Part shown: positions 38,001 through 44,115 of the stretch, in pieces | Layout: every line of letters begins with the position of its first letter | Position numbering within the stretch: position 1 is the stretch's first letter | Source: Embiotoca jacksoni | Lineage: Eukaryota > Chordata > Actinopteri > Embiotocidae | Direction of reading: 5' to 3' | Assembly: GCA_022577435.1 (NCBI GenBank) | Contig: JAKOON010000019.1 | Coordinates: 1,096,501 to 1,160,500 of the forward strand | Length of the DNA: 64,000 nt | Notes under the pieces: model-generated | Seen by the model: only the letters and a program-made list of their open reading frames with translations | What the model was told of the DNA's origin: nothing | The model's database searches: none | Translations under genes and position numbers: made by a program

Positions 38001-38055
38001 CTTATTTATTTCTGAAACAGAAGAGGCATTTTTCAATAAAACTACTGAAAATGTA
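139..38055 (+). CDS. col12a1: col12a1, collagen type XII alpha-1 chain (3' part, 52 exons, 5' end outside window)
   Basis: Secreted FACIT collagen; family members form homotrimers that decorate fibrillar collagen I and link it to tenascin, decorin and other matrix. About 2200 residues are encoded here, against roughly 3060 in human COL12A1, so the N-terminal quarter is upstream. Exons were placed by reading frame, GT-AG sites and phase continuity. Domain order is FN3 x3, VWA, FN3 x10, Pro/Thr linker, VWA, TSPN, COL2 (152 residues), NC2, COL1 (103 residues), NC1. The block of ten FN3 between two VWA domains separates it from collagen XIV, and the COL2 and COL1 lengths match those known for type XII. 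The coding sequence stops at 37278-37280 (TAG). The first exon begins with the last two bases of a codon. Teleosts may carry a and b copies; I cannot say which this is. No frameshift or internal stop was found. Confidence 0.95.
409..2196 (+). other. intron, 1.8 kb
   Basis: It separates FN3 modules 6 and 7. Near its start (551-600) is a fragment resembling a dispersed teleost repeat (AACAGTAATTCCCAAAG). The short open frames in it overlap in several frames and show no domain. Nothing else is recognised. Confidence 0.8.
551..605. repeat. dispersed teleost repeat fragment (TTCCCAAAG type)
   Basis: It reads like the end of a common fish repeat that begins with a 'gaacagtggttcccaaag'-like phrase followed by a CCACTGGGAG...GTGAGGC run. 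Identification is from memory of similar fish sequences; the family name is unknown to me. Confidence 0.35.
2197..2463 (+). CDS. col12a1: col12a1 exon: FN3 module 7
   Basis: A single 267-bp exon, phase 1-1, follows a strong pyrimidine tract. Hallmarks are MKVTWQAAPGNVLNYRV and TYDITVLPVYRSGEG. A second in-frame AG at 2207-2208 offers an acceptor 12 bp downstream that would drop four residues. I prefer the upstream site because it directly follows the pyrimidine tract. The donor is GTACGT at 2464. Confidence 0.88.
2694..3119 (+). CDS. col12a1: col12a1 exons: FN3 module 8, before VWA3
   Basis: Two exons, 2694-2886 and 2998-3119, are joined in phase 2, unlike the other split FN3 modules here. 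The encoded module has FRVTWDHAPGDVKGYKV and KYTVSVVGMFEGGES. It ends with a short acidic connector (DAPDPTFEIP) that leads into the VWA domain. An N-glycosylation sequon (NTT) lies near its end. Confidence 0.9.
3120..4764 (+). other. intron before VWA3, 1.6 kb
   Basis: It has no recognisable repeat. A relatively GC-rich, low-repeat stretch at about 4170-4400 stands out from the AT-rich background and could be a conserved non-coding element; this is untested. Confidence 0.7.
4765..5663 (+). CDS. col12a1: col12a1 exons: third VWA domain (VWA3)
   Basis: Four exons (4765-4914, 5024-5143, 5266-5430, 5517-5663), all phase 1-1, encode a von Willebrand factor A domain. All metal-ion-dependent adhesion site elements are visible: DGSWS near the start (DxSxS), the Thr in GGNTLTG, and the Asp in ITDGKSQDD. 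Cys in VMCKTNAQAD and in NDNLCNSVKG flank the fold and could form the usual terminal disulphide. The domain probably mediates protein-protein contacts in the matrix. It is the first of two VWA domains in the window and, by comparison with mammals, the third of the protein. Confidence 0.93.
5664..6193 (+). other. intron, 0.5 kb
   Basis: AT-rich intron between VWA3 and FN3 module 9. Nothing recognised. Confidence 0.8.
6194..7208 (+). CDS. col12a1: col12a1 exons: FN3 module 9
   Basis: Exons 6194-6333 and 7079-7208 are split in phase 0 with outer phases of 1. This 140 + 130 pattern recurs in the following modules. It starts GGAPDPPTDLVTSEVTH, with FRATWIAPDGPVEKYRV and EYLVNVYSVVGEES as FN3 hallmarks. 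It is the first of ten FN3 modules between VWA3 and VWA4. Confidence 0.92.
6334..8110 (+). other. introns around FN3 module 9
   Basis: The introns 6334-7078 and 7209-8110 flank the 130-bp exon at 7079-7208. The first holds an A20 run (6775-6794). The second is plain AT-rich sequence with nothing recognised. Confidence 0.8.
8111..8779 (+). CDS. col12a1: col12a1 exons: FN3 module 10
   Basis: Exons 8111-8256 (146 bp) and 8650-8779 (130 bp) are joined in phase 0. Hallmarks are MRVRWEQADGATGYMLLY and AYTLSLFALHGESAS. An N-glycosylation sequon (NAT) lies in the loop before the intron. This module departs most from the others in its first half, but the fold residues are kept. Confidence 0.9.
8914..10183 (+). 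CDS. col12a1: col12a1 exons: FN3 module 11
   Basis: Exons 8914-9050 (137 bp) and 10054-10183 (130 bp) are joined in phase 0. Hallmarks are MRLIWDAAPGAVRKYIL and EYSLAVTPIYDEGPG. The intervening 1-kb intron shows no recognisable element. Confidence 0.91.
9051..10053 (+). other. intron, 1.0 kb
   Basis: It splits FN3 module 11. Nothing recognised. A long minus-strand open frame runs through it and into the antisense of the upstream exon; I regard that as chance. Confidence 0.8.
10288..10807 (+). CDS. col12a1: col12a1 exons: FN3 module 12
   Basis: Exons 10288-10427 (140 bp) and 10675-10807 (133 bp) are joined in phase 0. Hallmarks are FRATWEHGAPDVALYRIGW and PYDVSITAIYPDESES. The second exon is one codon longer than the 130 bp seen in the sister modules, and its end is markedly acidic. 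Confidence 0.91.
11397..11499. repeat. compound microsatellite (CATC)n / (ATC)n
   Basis: Interrupted CATC repeats at 11397-11426 are followed by about 16 perfect ATC units at 11451-11499. It lies in the intron before FN3 module 13 (10808-11841), which is otherwise unremarkable. Confidence 0.95.
11842..14211 (+). CDS. col12a1: col12a1 exons: FN3 module 13
   Basis: Exons 11842-11981 (140 bp) and 14082-14211 (130 bp) are split by a 2.1-kb phase-0 intron. Hallmarks are LNTRWTPPLGRVQNYRITY and KYSISVVAVYAKGVS. A sequon (NET) lies in the A-B region. The second acceptor, TTCCCTGACTAG, is less pyrimidine-rich than most here, but phase and protein fit. Confidence 0.9.
11982..14081 (+). other. intron, 2.1 kb
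   Basis: It splits FN3 module 13. It contains a short GTGTGC-type run near 12815-12835. No other element recognised. Confidence 0.8.
14290..14669 (+). CDS. col12a1: col12a1 exons: FN3 module 14
   Basis: Exons 14290-14429 (140 bp) and 14540-14669 (130 bp) are joined in phase 0. Only 78 bp separates this module from module 13. Hallmarks are LNVQWEAAEGNVRQYRIFY and VYTVTVLPVYSAGEG. A second in-frame AG lies 6 bp into the second exon (14544-14545). I chose the upstream acceptor because it yields the standard 130-bp exon. Confidence 0.91.
14670..16469 (+). other. intron, 1.8 kb
   Basis: It lies between FN3 modules 14 and 15. I see no repeat, RNA gene or coding sequence in it. Confidence 0.8.
16470..18201 (+). 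CDS. col12a1: col12a1 exons: FN3 module 15
   Basis: Exons 16470-16612 (143 bp) and 18072-18201 (130 bp) are joined in phase 0. Hallmarks are LNVRWEAATGPVQQYRVVY and DYNVGVVALYSDGEG. It closely resembles modules 14 and 16 (shared DPTT or NPTT before the B strand), as expected of tandem-duplicated modules. Confidence 0.91.
16613..18071 (+). other. intron, 1.5 kb, with an inverted repeat
   Basis: It splits FN3 module 15. It contains a GC-rich block at about 17560-17780 with a perfect 10-bp inverted repeat (17645-17654 and 17664-17673, 9-nt loop) and a short GA run at 17706-17718. Confidence 0.75.
18370..18830 (+). CDS. col12a1: col12a1 exons: FN3 module 16
   Basis: Exons 18370-18512 (143 bp) and 18701-18830 (130 bp) are joined in phase 0. 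Hallmarks are LSVSWEHAEGPVVQYRITY and PYNIKVTAIYGDGPG. The donor of the second exon (GTACAA at 18831) lies about 30 bp upstream of a (TG)n tract. Confidence 0.91.
18860..18920 (+). repeat. (TG)n microsatellite with CGTG interruptions
   Basis: About 61 bp of TG repeats with a central TGCG section, starting 30 bp after the donor of the FN3-16 second exon. The surrounding intron (18831-19489) shows nothing else. Confidence 0.95.
19490..19848 (+). CDS. col12a1: col12a1 exons: FN3 module 17
   Basis: Exons 19490-19609 (120 bp) and 19702-19848 (147 bp) are joined in phase 1, in contrast to the phase-0 split of modules 9-16. Hallmarks are FRVSWDAAPSRVTGYKLIY and TYDLKVLAQYNTGIS. Confidence 0.91.
19986..20389 (+). 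CDS. col12a1: col12a1 exons: FN3 module 18 (last)
   Basis: Exons 19986-20102 (117 bp) and 20237-20389 (153 bp) are joined in phase 1. It is the last FN3 before the linker and VWA4. Two cysteines stand out: Cys in DSFCIRW (codon 20039-20041, B strand) and in SNYCFDGL (codon 20290-20292, E strand). None of the other FN3 modules in the window has this pair. Sequons are NVT near the start and NTT near the end. Confidence 0.9.
20518..20592 (+). CDS. col12a1: col12a1 exon: Pro/Thr-rich linker
   Basis: A 75-bp phase 1-1 exon encodes about 25 residues with nine prolines and several threonines (for example PTEPPTPPAPVTVPP). It is probably an extended, possibly O-glycosylated hinge between the FN3 string and VWA4. 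Confidence 0.88.
20684..21725 (+). CDS. col12a1: col12a1 exons: fourth VWA domain (VWA4)
   Basis: Four exons (20684-20823, 20911-21034, 21127-21270, 21561-21725) encode a VWA domain. The metal-site elements are DGSWS, the Thr in GGNTKTG, and the Asp in VTDGRSQDD. Cys in VCKGAKAD and in ITFICETATS are the likely terminal pair. The first split is phase 0, one base unlike VWA3, where all are phase 1. The last exon is 165 bp, phase 1-1, and its acceptor is directly preceded by a 72-bp (GT)n tract, so it could be skipped without a frameshift. Confidence 0.93.
21481..21552 (+). repeat. (GT)36 microsatellite abutting a splice acceptor
   Basis: 72 bp of perfect GT repeats end 8 bp before the acceptor AG (21559-21560) of the last VWA4 exon. 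Only CCTTAC separates the repeat from the AG, so the usual pyrimidine tract is largely replaced by UG repeats in the transcript. Confidence 0.97.
21983..28595 (+). CDS. col12a1: col12a1 exons: thrombospondin-N-like (TSPN/LNS) domain
   Basis: Six exons (21983-22021, 22179-22317, 22956-23098, 23522-23631, 28088-28240, 28518-28595) follow VWA4. The first is only 39 bp and encodes CPLIYINGFTTP. The domain runs from FRMLEAFNIT through AYTIILLIRLLP, DIWQIADKNNNPEVGI and LHISISPEKVKLNVDC to a Cys-rich end (IVCS..., DKCCDLP). This is the laminin-G-like sandwich that FACIT collagens carry before the triple helix. Sequons are FNIT and NNIT. The intron between 23631 and 28088 is the longest in the window, about 4.5 kb. 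Confidence 0.9.
22318..22955 (+). other. intron within TSPN, 0.6 kb
   Basis: Nothing recognised. The next intron (23099-23521) is likewise plain. Confidence 0.8.
25861..25931. repeat. dispersed teleost repeat fragment (ATTATTTTCATT type)
   Basis: The phrase AGAGCTTCGACAAACCATTATTTTCATT then TGAGTTAATTGATAATTT (split here for length) resembles a very common fish repeat with alternating ATTAAT motifs. Identified from memory only; family name not known. Confidence 0.4.
26402..26427 (+). other. G-quadruplex-type motif in intron
   Basis: Four G runs of 6, 5, 6 and 5 bases separated by loops of 2, 1 and 1 bases lie on the coding strand. Confidence 0.8.
27336..27362. repeat. (CT)n microsatellite
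   Basis: 27 bp of CT repeats in the long TSPN intron. Confidence 0.95.
28596..29420 (+). other. intron, 0.8 kb, TSPN to COL2
   Basis: AT-rich intron. Nothing recognised. The following intron (29508-29936) is also unremarkable. Confidence 0.8.
29421..33171 (+). CDS. col12a1: col12a1 exons: junction and COL2 triple helix
   Basis: Exon 29421-29507 carries a Cys-containing junction (RDEAKCPSLPHSCTCTQDSI) and then starts Gly-X-Y repeats. Exons 29937-29990, 30413-30508, 30874-30927, 31875-31928, 32245-32298, 32955-33026 and 33136-33171 follow, all starting with a Gly codon in phase 0. Four are 54 bp, the classic collagen unit; the others are 96, 72 and 36 bp. Including the GDF at the start of the next exon I count 152 residues, the known COL2 length of type XII. 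There is one imperfection (GLSLP, 30485-30499). RGD occurs at 29961-29969 within a Gly-X-Y run. Confidence 0.94.
30036..30057. repeat. T22 homopolymer
   Basis: T run in the intron 29991-30412, which otherwise holds nothing recognised. Confidence 0.95.
30928..31874 (+). other. intron within COL2, 0.9 kb
   Basis: Nothing recognised. The neighbouring introns 30509-30873 and 31929-32244 are likewise plain. Confidence 0.75.
32641..32730 (+). repeat. (GT)45 microsatellite
   Basis: 90 bp of perfect GT repeats in the intron 32299-32954 between two COL2 exons, more than 220 bp from either splice site. Confidence 0.97.
33269..33495 (+). CDS. col12a1: col12a1: NC2 segment between COL2 and COL1
   Basis: Exon 33269-33335 opens with GDF, the last COL2 residues. 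It and the first part of exon 33429-33611 encode a non-collagenous stretch of roughly 41-43 residues, including RQVCEQLV and SQMSRIDMMLNQIP. The Cys and the regularly spaced Ile/Leu/Met suggest a short helical, possibly trimerising or disulphide-linked segment. The length agrees with NC2 of type XII. Confidence 0.9.
33429..35392 (+). CDS. col12a1: col12a1 exons: COL1 triple helix and start of NC1
   Basis: Exons 33429-33611, 33920-33997 and 35222-35392 are phase 1-1, so glycine codons are split by the introns, unlike COL2. COL1 is 103 residues by my count. It has two imperfections: Gly-Thr-Gly (33955-33963) and GESRT (35230-35244). Two imperfections at this length are typical of FACIT COL1. 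It ends GYCDSSQC, the conserved two-cysteine FACIT motif thought to lock the trimer. The donor of the first exon (GTGCTT at 33612) is weak. Confidence 0.94.
33998..35221 (+). other. intron within COL1, 1.2 kb
   Basis: It contains an interrupted TG/TA tract (34815-34848) and a T34 homopolymer at 35013-35046, about 175 bp before the acceptor. Nothing else recognised. Confidence 0.8.
35695..35830 (+). repeat. dispersed teleost repeat (TTCCTGTTAAAAGGGAG type)
   Basis: It includes TTTCTTCCTGTTAAAAGGGA, then a CTGTCACT...TTATTGGGTT...CTCTATAAT section and a GGCCTGAGGTA end. I recognise this order from a very abundant fish repeat often found in introns and UTRs. Class uncertain. Confidence 0.6.
35981..36080. 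repeat. dispersed teleost repeat fragment (GGTGACTTCATGGTGGGTTG type)
   Basis: It shares the phrase pattern 'aaccaatgggtgacgtcacggtgg' with a common fish repeat. Related pieces appear near 43490-43560 and 62155-62310. Confidence 0.45.
37132..37280 (+). CDS. col12a1: col12a1 terminal coding exon: NC1 tail
   Basis: The acceptor TTTTTCTAG precedes 37132 and the TAG stop is at 37278-37280. It encodes 49 residues: an acidic part (EPEVESIPVEPAEEFE), then a basic cluster (RNQRGKR) and a polar end (DNTETLAS). With the 18 residues after COL1 in the previous exon the NC1 is about 67 residues, close to the long NC1 splice form known in other vertebrates (about 74). The basic cluster may bind heparin or be a convertase site; both are inference. 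Confidence 0.88.
37281..38055 (+). other. col12a1: col12a1 3' untranslated region
   Basis: About 775 bp follow the stop. They contain an A21 run at 37687-37707 and an AU-rich nonamer TTATTTATT at 38002-38010. The 3' end near 38055 is set by the polyadenylation signal and is approximate. Confidence 0.75.
38035..38040 (+). promoter_or_regulatory. col12a1: polyadenylation signal AATAAA for col12a1
   Basis: This canonical hexamer is the first I see after the stop codon, 755 bp downstream of it. It is followed by GT-rich sequence within about 30-120 bp. Cleavage is expected 10-30 bp further on. Confidence 0.75.
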
Positions 38056-39487
38056 GCGTTTGTCTCAAGTTTCCAATCATTTCGGTCTTTGACAGCGGAT
38101 TTGAGCTTTTATCTGTGCAGTTCGTTGTGTTTACAGAAATAGCTTTTGGTGGTAAAAATGTGCCAAGCTCAGATCCAAAGCTGCTGTTGAAACTCAAAAT
38201 TCCTCAAGATGAAACAGAGTTTATTTGATCTTGAGTGACAAAACCTGTTCATCTCTACATTAAGGCATTGAGAAATATGCTTTGAAATTTAAACCTTTAT
38301 TTATTTTGACAGCTTAAGATATTTTGAGTCGTCCAGAAAGTCACTTTGTGTCGGGGCAACAAGCAGGAAAAAAAGAGGGAGTGTGAAAACAGTTTCCAGC
38401 ATACGAACCACTTCACAGACTTTTACATGCAACCACTTGGCTTTTATCCTATCAGGTTGAAATGATTATGTGTAGACATCCATGAGGAAACAATGCAATT
38501 GGCCCAATACCAGGACTGGAAAAACTCAAAGATTTCCACCCATCGAGCATGCCGAATGGGGAAATAAGAGCAGCATGAGGTAAGGAATCACTGACGCCAT
38601 ATCTGTTTATTGTGATGAAAGGAAAGCATGTCTGAGGAGAAGTTCTGCACAAATTCCAGCGATAACGACTGGGGATGAGCTATCGAGGTCGAGATCACAC
38701 ACAACGAGCAGACATGGAAAAACTCCTTCTCTGGAAAACCTTTTTAATTTCATACCCTGAGATCCTAATGTGCACAATCAGATTATGACTCACTCCTGGA
38801 AAATACCTTTTTATAGACGTTAATATTTCATGGGAAAAGGAATTGTTAAAAGGCTCAGTATGTGTGTGTGAACAGCTGCTACATGTTAGTCATAAAGGAG
38901 ACAGGCTTCAGTGTAAAAGCACTTCACCTACAGAACAGAGCTACATGACAACAAATGTTGAAAACAGTGTCGCTGTGTAAATGTCCTTTTAGGAGGACTT
39001 GGTTCTGTGGGAGGACACAACAAAAGCCACAGCTGTGGTCCCAGTGAACACTTTAAAGCTTTCCTTTACAGTGTTCACAGCTAGTGTTGTTGTGGAAATA
39101 TGTTCACACCTGTTAGAAGTGATACGCTGTTCGTACAACATCTCAACATTCAGCTCAACATTATCCGAGGCAACACTGAGGCCCTTTAGTTCCCCCTCCT
39201 GCTTTTCTTTTCCCACCACAACAACCCAATCATACCGTGATTCCTTACAACCTCTCAACAAAAAAAAACCGGTCCTCAGTGATGCCTGATACCATCATGT
39301 AACCCTGTCTGGTTTCCGTCTGCTGATTTCTTTGAGTTTGTTGATGCCGTGCATCTGTGTTCACTTTGTGGTAAGAGTTTCAAGTGGGCTGCTTCAGTGT
39401 CTGTGATTGTTGATTTTAACCAACTCCTGTTGTACCTCCAGTTGTCTCCTCACAAAAACTGCAGACAAAGCAGCTCTTCAAACTTGA

Positions 39488-39655
39488 AAAAAATTGTTTG
39501 ACATTTTGGGAAATATGTATTTACTTTCTCTGTTACTTTCCAACAGCACCATTTTGCCTGGTTTCCAGTACTTATGCTAAGCTAGGCTAACTGCAGGCTC
39601 ACTGTAGCTTCATATTGAACAAACAGAATGATATCGATCTCTTCGCAAGAAGATA
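39488..39655. repeat. dispersed teleost repeat, composite head-to-head copy
   Basis: The forward start phrase (TTTGACATTTTGGGAAATAT) is followed by the reverse-oriented part of the same family (GTTTCCAGT...ATGCTAAGCTAGGCTAAC...GTAGCTTCATATT). Further copies are at 40365-40475 (forward) and 49700-49880 (reverse). Family known to me only by its sequence. Confidence 0.6.
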
Positions 39656-40364
39656 ACAATACCAAACTCTGACCATATGGTCAATAAATGTATTAAATAT
39701 GTAAGGTAGTGTTTGGCTGAATTTGCTGTCCTAGAAGGTTAGTGGCTCTCAAACTGTCCAAAGACTTCTTGCACGTTTTCAGTATAGCAGCAGACCTGTG
39801 ATATTGGCTTTGGCACGTGAAAAGACTTCAGGTTCAAAGGAAGCAAAACTCAACACAGCATTTCACCAGTTTCTAATTTACTGCAGAGCCTTCGTAACCG
39901 AGTATAACTTTAAAGAACACTGCGGGACATTTATCTTCTATCTTTGTTCAACAATTTATAACTAATTTTATGCTTCTAATCAGGTCGTTTTATGGGCATT
40001 TAACACCATCACAGAATGAAACCATGCATGGACACTGGGCAGCAAATGAGATGAATGAGTCTGGTGTGGAAAATTCATCATAAGTGATTGAAAAGTTTTA
40101 TGTGGACTTTTAGGAGCGCTATGAAAGCACTAGCATGAGAATTTGTGAGATGACAGCTAAATAATGGAGAGTAGTAGTGGAAGGTAGAAACATGTGGAAC
40201 ATTTTTTTTTTAAATGAAAACCTGCTGAATGGTACATTAATCATTACATAGAAAACACAATCATGAAACATCCTTCTGGCAAGCGAAGGCAAAAACAAAT
40301 ACAATCTTCGTTAATGTGACATCATCATTTACAGGGTGGACAGTCAGGCTCTGGAAGCCTCATT

Positions 40365-40475
40365 AAAAGAGCAGTTCAACATATATGGAAAAACGTTCTT
40401 TTCATATCACTCTTTTGTCTGTATGGGAAATACGAAGCTACAGCTGCTGGCTTTGCATGGCGCAGAGAAAGAAAC
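40365..40475 (+). repeat. dispersed teleost repeat, forward copy
   Basis: Contains GTCTGTATGGGAAATACGAAG then CTACAGCTGCTGGCTTTGCA (split for length). It belongs to the same family as 39488-39655. Confidence 0.55.
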
Positions 40476-40974
40476 TAGGAAATAGCTAGCTACAAAATCA
40501 TTCAGTCATTCAATAATAAAAAAAATATTGACAGCGGGATATAAGGTAGTTGCTGTGGTCGAGTATAAATCAATATACTTCCCAGGAACAGTACCTAAGT
40601 ACCATTATAAGGTACTTAACCTTCGGTAGCTAATTTCCATTTTCTGTATTTATTTGAAAGCGATAATATTAAAGTTATAAATGTATAAATAAAAACACTT
40701 TTGTTAAAAGAAAGCATTGTTAAAGATTAAATTGATGGTTCTGAAAGTTTTCAGCCTTTAGAAAACAGCAGCTGAGACACATTGTCATGTTTCAGATGTC
40801 TGAGTTTCATTTACACCAAAGACACATTTTTCTGCCAGCGACTCATATGGTTTCTCTTATGTTATTGTTCAAGGCTCAATGGGGTGAAAGAATCCAAAGA
40901 TAAGAGAAATGCCAAAAGAAACATAATGTAGATTTGCATCTAGAACATTTATTTTCTTACTTTTTATTCAATTG

Positions 40975-41040
40975 CATGACCTCTCACACTTATCTTGTGA
41001 CCCTTTGGAGGGGCCTGACCCCCGTGTTGGGGAACACGAA
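40975..41040. repeat. dispersed teleost repeat fragment (CTTGTGACCCTTTGGAGGGG type)
   Basis: GACCTCTCACACTTATCTTG, TGACCCTTTGGAGGGGCCTG and ACCCCCGTGTTGGGGAAC follow one another here. A related fragment lies at 43685-43790. Confidence 0.55.
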
Positions 41041-42094
41041 GCTGAATAGTTAAAACCTTAGCTTTACCTTGCTCAAAAACACTACAGGTCACATGCTGTC
41101 ACATGGGTATCACTTGGGTCAGCTGATTGGATGGGTTCCATCAGATGAATTACATACCATTCATACTGAAGTTTTTAACGGTGGGAAAAAGAAAGAAGTC
41201 GACCAATGTGAGTTTTTGAAGACCAATTATAAGCAAGCTATTCATTGAATGGCCTTTTGCTACAAGCCAAGAGTCTGTTCTGATTTCATGTTTTTTTTTT
41301 AATATAATTCCTAAATGTTCCCGTCTGAATTCTATCGCTGTACAAAACAAGACTTTGAAGCAATGTTTAGACTGTGTGACACTTCAACCTCCCAAGTATC
41401 AATCTACAGTAAATTCTGAGCTTCCTGTAAACTGTACTGTCACATCTTATTGCATCTCAGCTCAGAATCTCAGCTTCGCTTTAATGTCTCCAAAGAGAGC
41501 CCCACTAATGTATATAAATTGCTTCACCCTAAAGCAACCACACATTATGGACGGAACAGCTTCAATTCTTGAATTACCAACCAAAACCTGCAGAAGGAAT
41601 GAAGTCCTTTTGAACTTGAAGGGGGTTTGACTCCTCAAAGGGCAAATATTCAGTCAGTGCATAGACAGTAGGTTTCCACTGGCTGAAATGCCAAAAGCAA
41701 CAGCGCAGCAGTCCTCCCCTTTGAATGCGGGAATAGGAGAGCCAACAGTTCTCCAGCTGACCTTGTAAAAAAAAAAAAGGAGCTCTGGTTGTGAATTATT
41801 ACTCTTAAAACGTGTCCTCGTTTGCCCTGTTAGCTGTCACAAAATGTCCCCCAGACGGGAAACTGAGCAAGAAACTATGCAGTGTTTTATAGATAAAATC
41901 CCATTTAATCTCCTTCAGTGGATCTTTTGACACTGCCCACATTGTCTAAAATCCCAAATAGATAGACCCTGGTCTCTCCACCATTTCGTATAGAAGTTGG
42001 TTCAGCGTTAGAGGCCATGGATTGGTCAGCCCTGCGTCTTACAGAAGGACCTTGTATTGCCAAGTATCGTGTCGGCATGTTAGTCAATGCACCA

Positions 42095-42260
42095 CTTTGT
42101 TCCAGAGGGAATTATTTCAACAACTACAGGATGGATTGCCATAAAATTTGGTACTGACATTTGTGGTGCCCAGAGGATGAATCTTTGTGACTTTGGTGGT
42201 GCCCTGACTTTTCCTCTAGCGCCACCATTGGGTTCTCTGCATGCAGATATTGGCATTTAG
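42095..42260 (+). repeat. dispersed teleost repeat (GGATGGATTGCCATAAAATT type)
   Basis: It runs from CAACAACTACAGGATGGATT through a GGTACTGACATTTGTGGTGC section to TTTTCCTCTAGCGCCACCAT. The whole order matches an abundant fish repeat that I know by sequence but not by name. Confidence 0.65.
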
Positions 42261-43489
42261 CGAGTGGTGGAAAGCAATTTTTCTCTGTCTACAATATTAA
42301 TTTAACACAGAGCCGCTATGCAGCATGGCAGAAGATTCTTGTTATTTTGCAACGCAAGTCTGTGAAAGTCCTCCACCCGGTTTACAGCTCTGCTCTCTGT
42401 TGCAGGAAGCAACACATGGAGAGCACAGCTGTGGAGATCACTGGTTGAAGGCCAACAAGTGTTTTGATTCTTCTGCCGATCCCATAAAAGGCTGCACCGA
42501 TGCTTGCAAAATATCTGACCTTTTCTGCAGAGTGAGCTGTGATGGTGTATTTATCGAGAGATGTGTGTGTGTGGGGGGGTCTCAGATGTTTTGTTGTTGT
42601 GACTGGGGGGCTACTGGGGTGAAACTCATCGAGGGGATCATTGTGAACATGTTGAGTGTTAGAGGCGGGCAGTGTAAGGTGAAAATCAACCTCCTTTATA
42701 TCAACAGTTCATCTGAGCTGTTGGTCTATAACCAGATAAACTCAGTTTACTGTCCATGCTATCTCCTCCCTTTTGAAAGCTGTTTAAAGGCTCCCAGGCA
42801 GCTGTGAAATATTTTATTGGAATAAGTAATCTCAGCTTTTGACATGATCCATCTGCTCCTATTAGAGCCTATACTTATTTCAGCTGAATTTTCCAGTGGT
42901 TCCAGCCCAGCGAGGTCTTACAGTATTAAAGCTAAATGATGCAGAAATTGAGTGTCTCATGGCAACACAGTCACTCTAGTTAGCATTTCTCACTGAAGAC
43001 ATAAGGCATCCAAATGCAGCTGCATGTCAAAGTGATCTAGTATGCGTCGAAAATGAAGTGTGACAATATTGGGAAGATGTCATGTGTGTCCTCTTGTGTA
43101 AGAGCTTGTAAATACACAAAAGCTTGATTTCATGGAGGACCGATGAAAGTTGTTTCTTAAGTTTGTGCCATGCTGTATGTCTTTCCTTTGAAGCAGTGTG
43201 GAACAGGACATTTTTATTGATGTGATTGGTTTTTCAATGGAACAGGATACATGACTTCATACTTTGTGGGATGTGATGTTTCAATAAACAAGCCCTTAAT
43301 GATGAAAGAACATCTGTCAGTAGGTGTTCCACATCCCTCCAGAGATGAGAACACTATAACTGATCAATCCCAAAAGGACAGAGGATTTTTTTTAAAGTTT
43401 CTCCACGTTGCCTTACCAGCTTCATTTAGCCCAGATCCACCTGTGTATCACCTCTTTGCCCATTTTTAGATTAGCTGGGAGTTAGCCAG

Positions 43490-43560
43490 AATACGGCACT
43501 GCCAAGATAGCGATGGTCGGAGCCACCCACACTGAGCCATATTCTTTTACAGTCTATGCA
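43490..43560. repeat. dispersed teleost repeat fragment (GCCAAGATAGCGATGGTCGG type)
   Basis: It matches from memory the tail of a fish repeat ending in 'acagtctatg'. It may belong with the pieces at 35981-36080 and 62155-62310. Confidence 0.45.
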
Positions 43561-43684
43561 CATGACTAAGTTGGTAGTTCAGTCTTCTATCTGGGGGCGT
43601 GGTGGAGCTCGATATTTGATTGGAGATGAAAGAAAACAAAAAATAAAAAGTGGAGGACAGTGAGACAAAATAAAATGTCTTTTG

Positions 43685-43790
43685 TCCCAGATTTTTCCTT
43701 TATCTCTTTAATCATCTGGTGACCCCTCAGAGTTTTCCTGTGACCACTTGGGAGGTCCCACCCCGAGTTTGGAAAACACTGATTTAAATC
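43685..43790. repeat. dispersed teleost repeat fragment (GGTGACCCCTCAGAGTTTTC type)
   Basis: Same family as 40975-41040; ends GAGTTTGGAAAACACTGATTT. Confidence 0.5.
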
Positions 43791-44052
43791 AGTCATGGAA
43801 TATAATCAATAAATGATAGCTGGCCAATACCCCAAAACAATAGGTAATAAAAAGCCAAGTAGCTGTAATAGTGTTGGACATTTTGAGCAGACGTTACATA
43901 CAGACTTCCTTCAGACATTTGTGTGGGTGATGATGTGGGGGGGCCCGGTTGTGTGGGCCGGCCTGGACAGTCAGTGCCTTGCTTCCCACGGGGGAATGAG
44001 GAAAAAATGCTTACTGGGGTCAACATAGTGCTGTGTCACTCTTTCCTTACAG

Positions 44053-44115
44053 AGCAACTTTGAGAAAATCCTCACCAGTTTCCCCTCCAGGCCACAGCAG
44101 CTGTCGGAGCTGTGA
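44053..44115 (+). other. possible terminal coding exon of an unidentified gene
   Basis: A good acceptor (CACTCTTTCCTTACAG) is followed by 20 codons, including NFEKILTSF and ending QLSEL, and a TGA stop, in locally GC-richer sequence. I recognise no family and find no convincing upstream exon. It may be chance. If transcribed, the AATAAA sequences near 45072 inside a transposon relic could supply polyadenylation. Confidence 0.15.

Larger units (their letters stand above)
38056..44052. other. intergenic, repeats only
   Basis: This stretch lies downstream of col12a1. The open frames here are short, overlap on both strands and show no domain. The 160-residue frame at 42325-42807 has no recognisable family. 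The identifiable content is the set of repeat fragments listed separately. Confidence 0.65.

Noticed and set aside
42325..42807. 160-residue plus-strand open frame, Cys-rich
   Set aside because: No recognised family or signal peptide, it starts just after a dispersed repeat, and it has no splice or promoter context.
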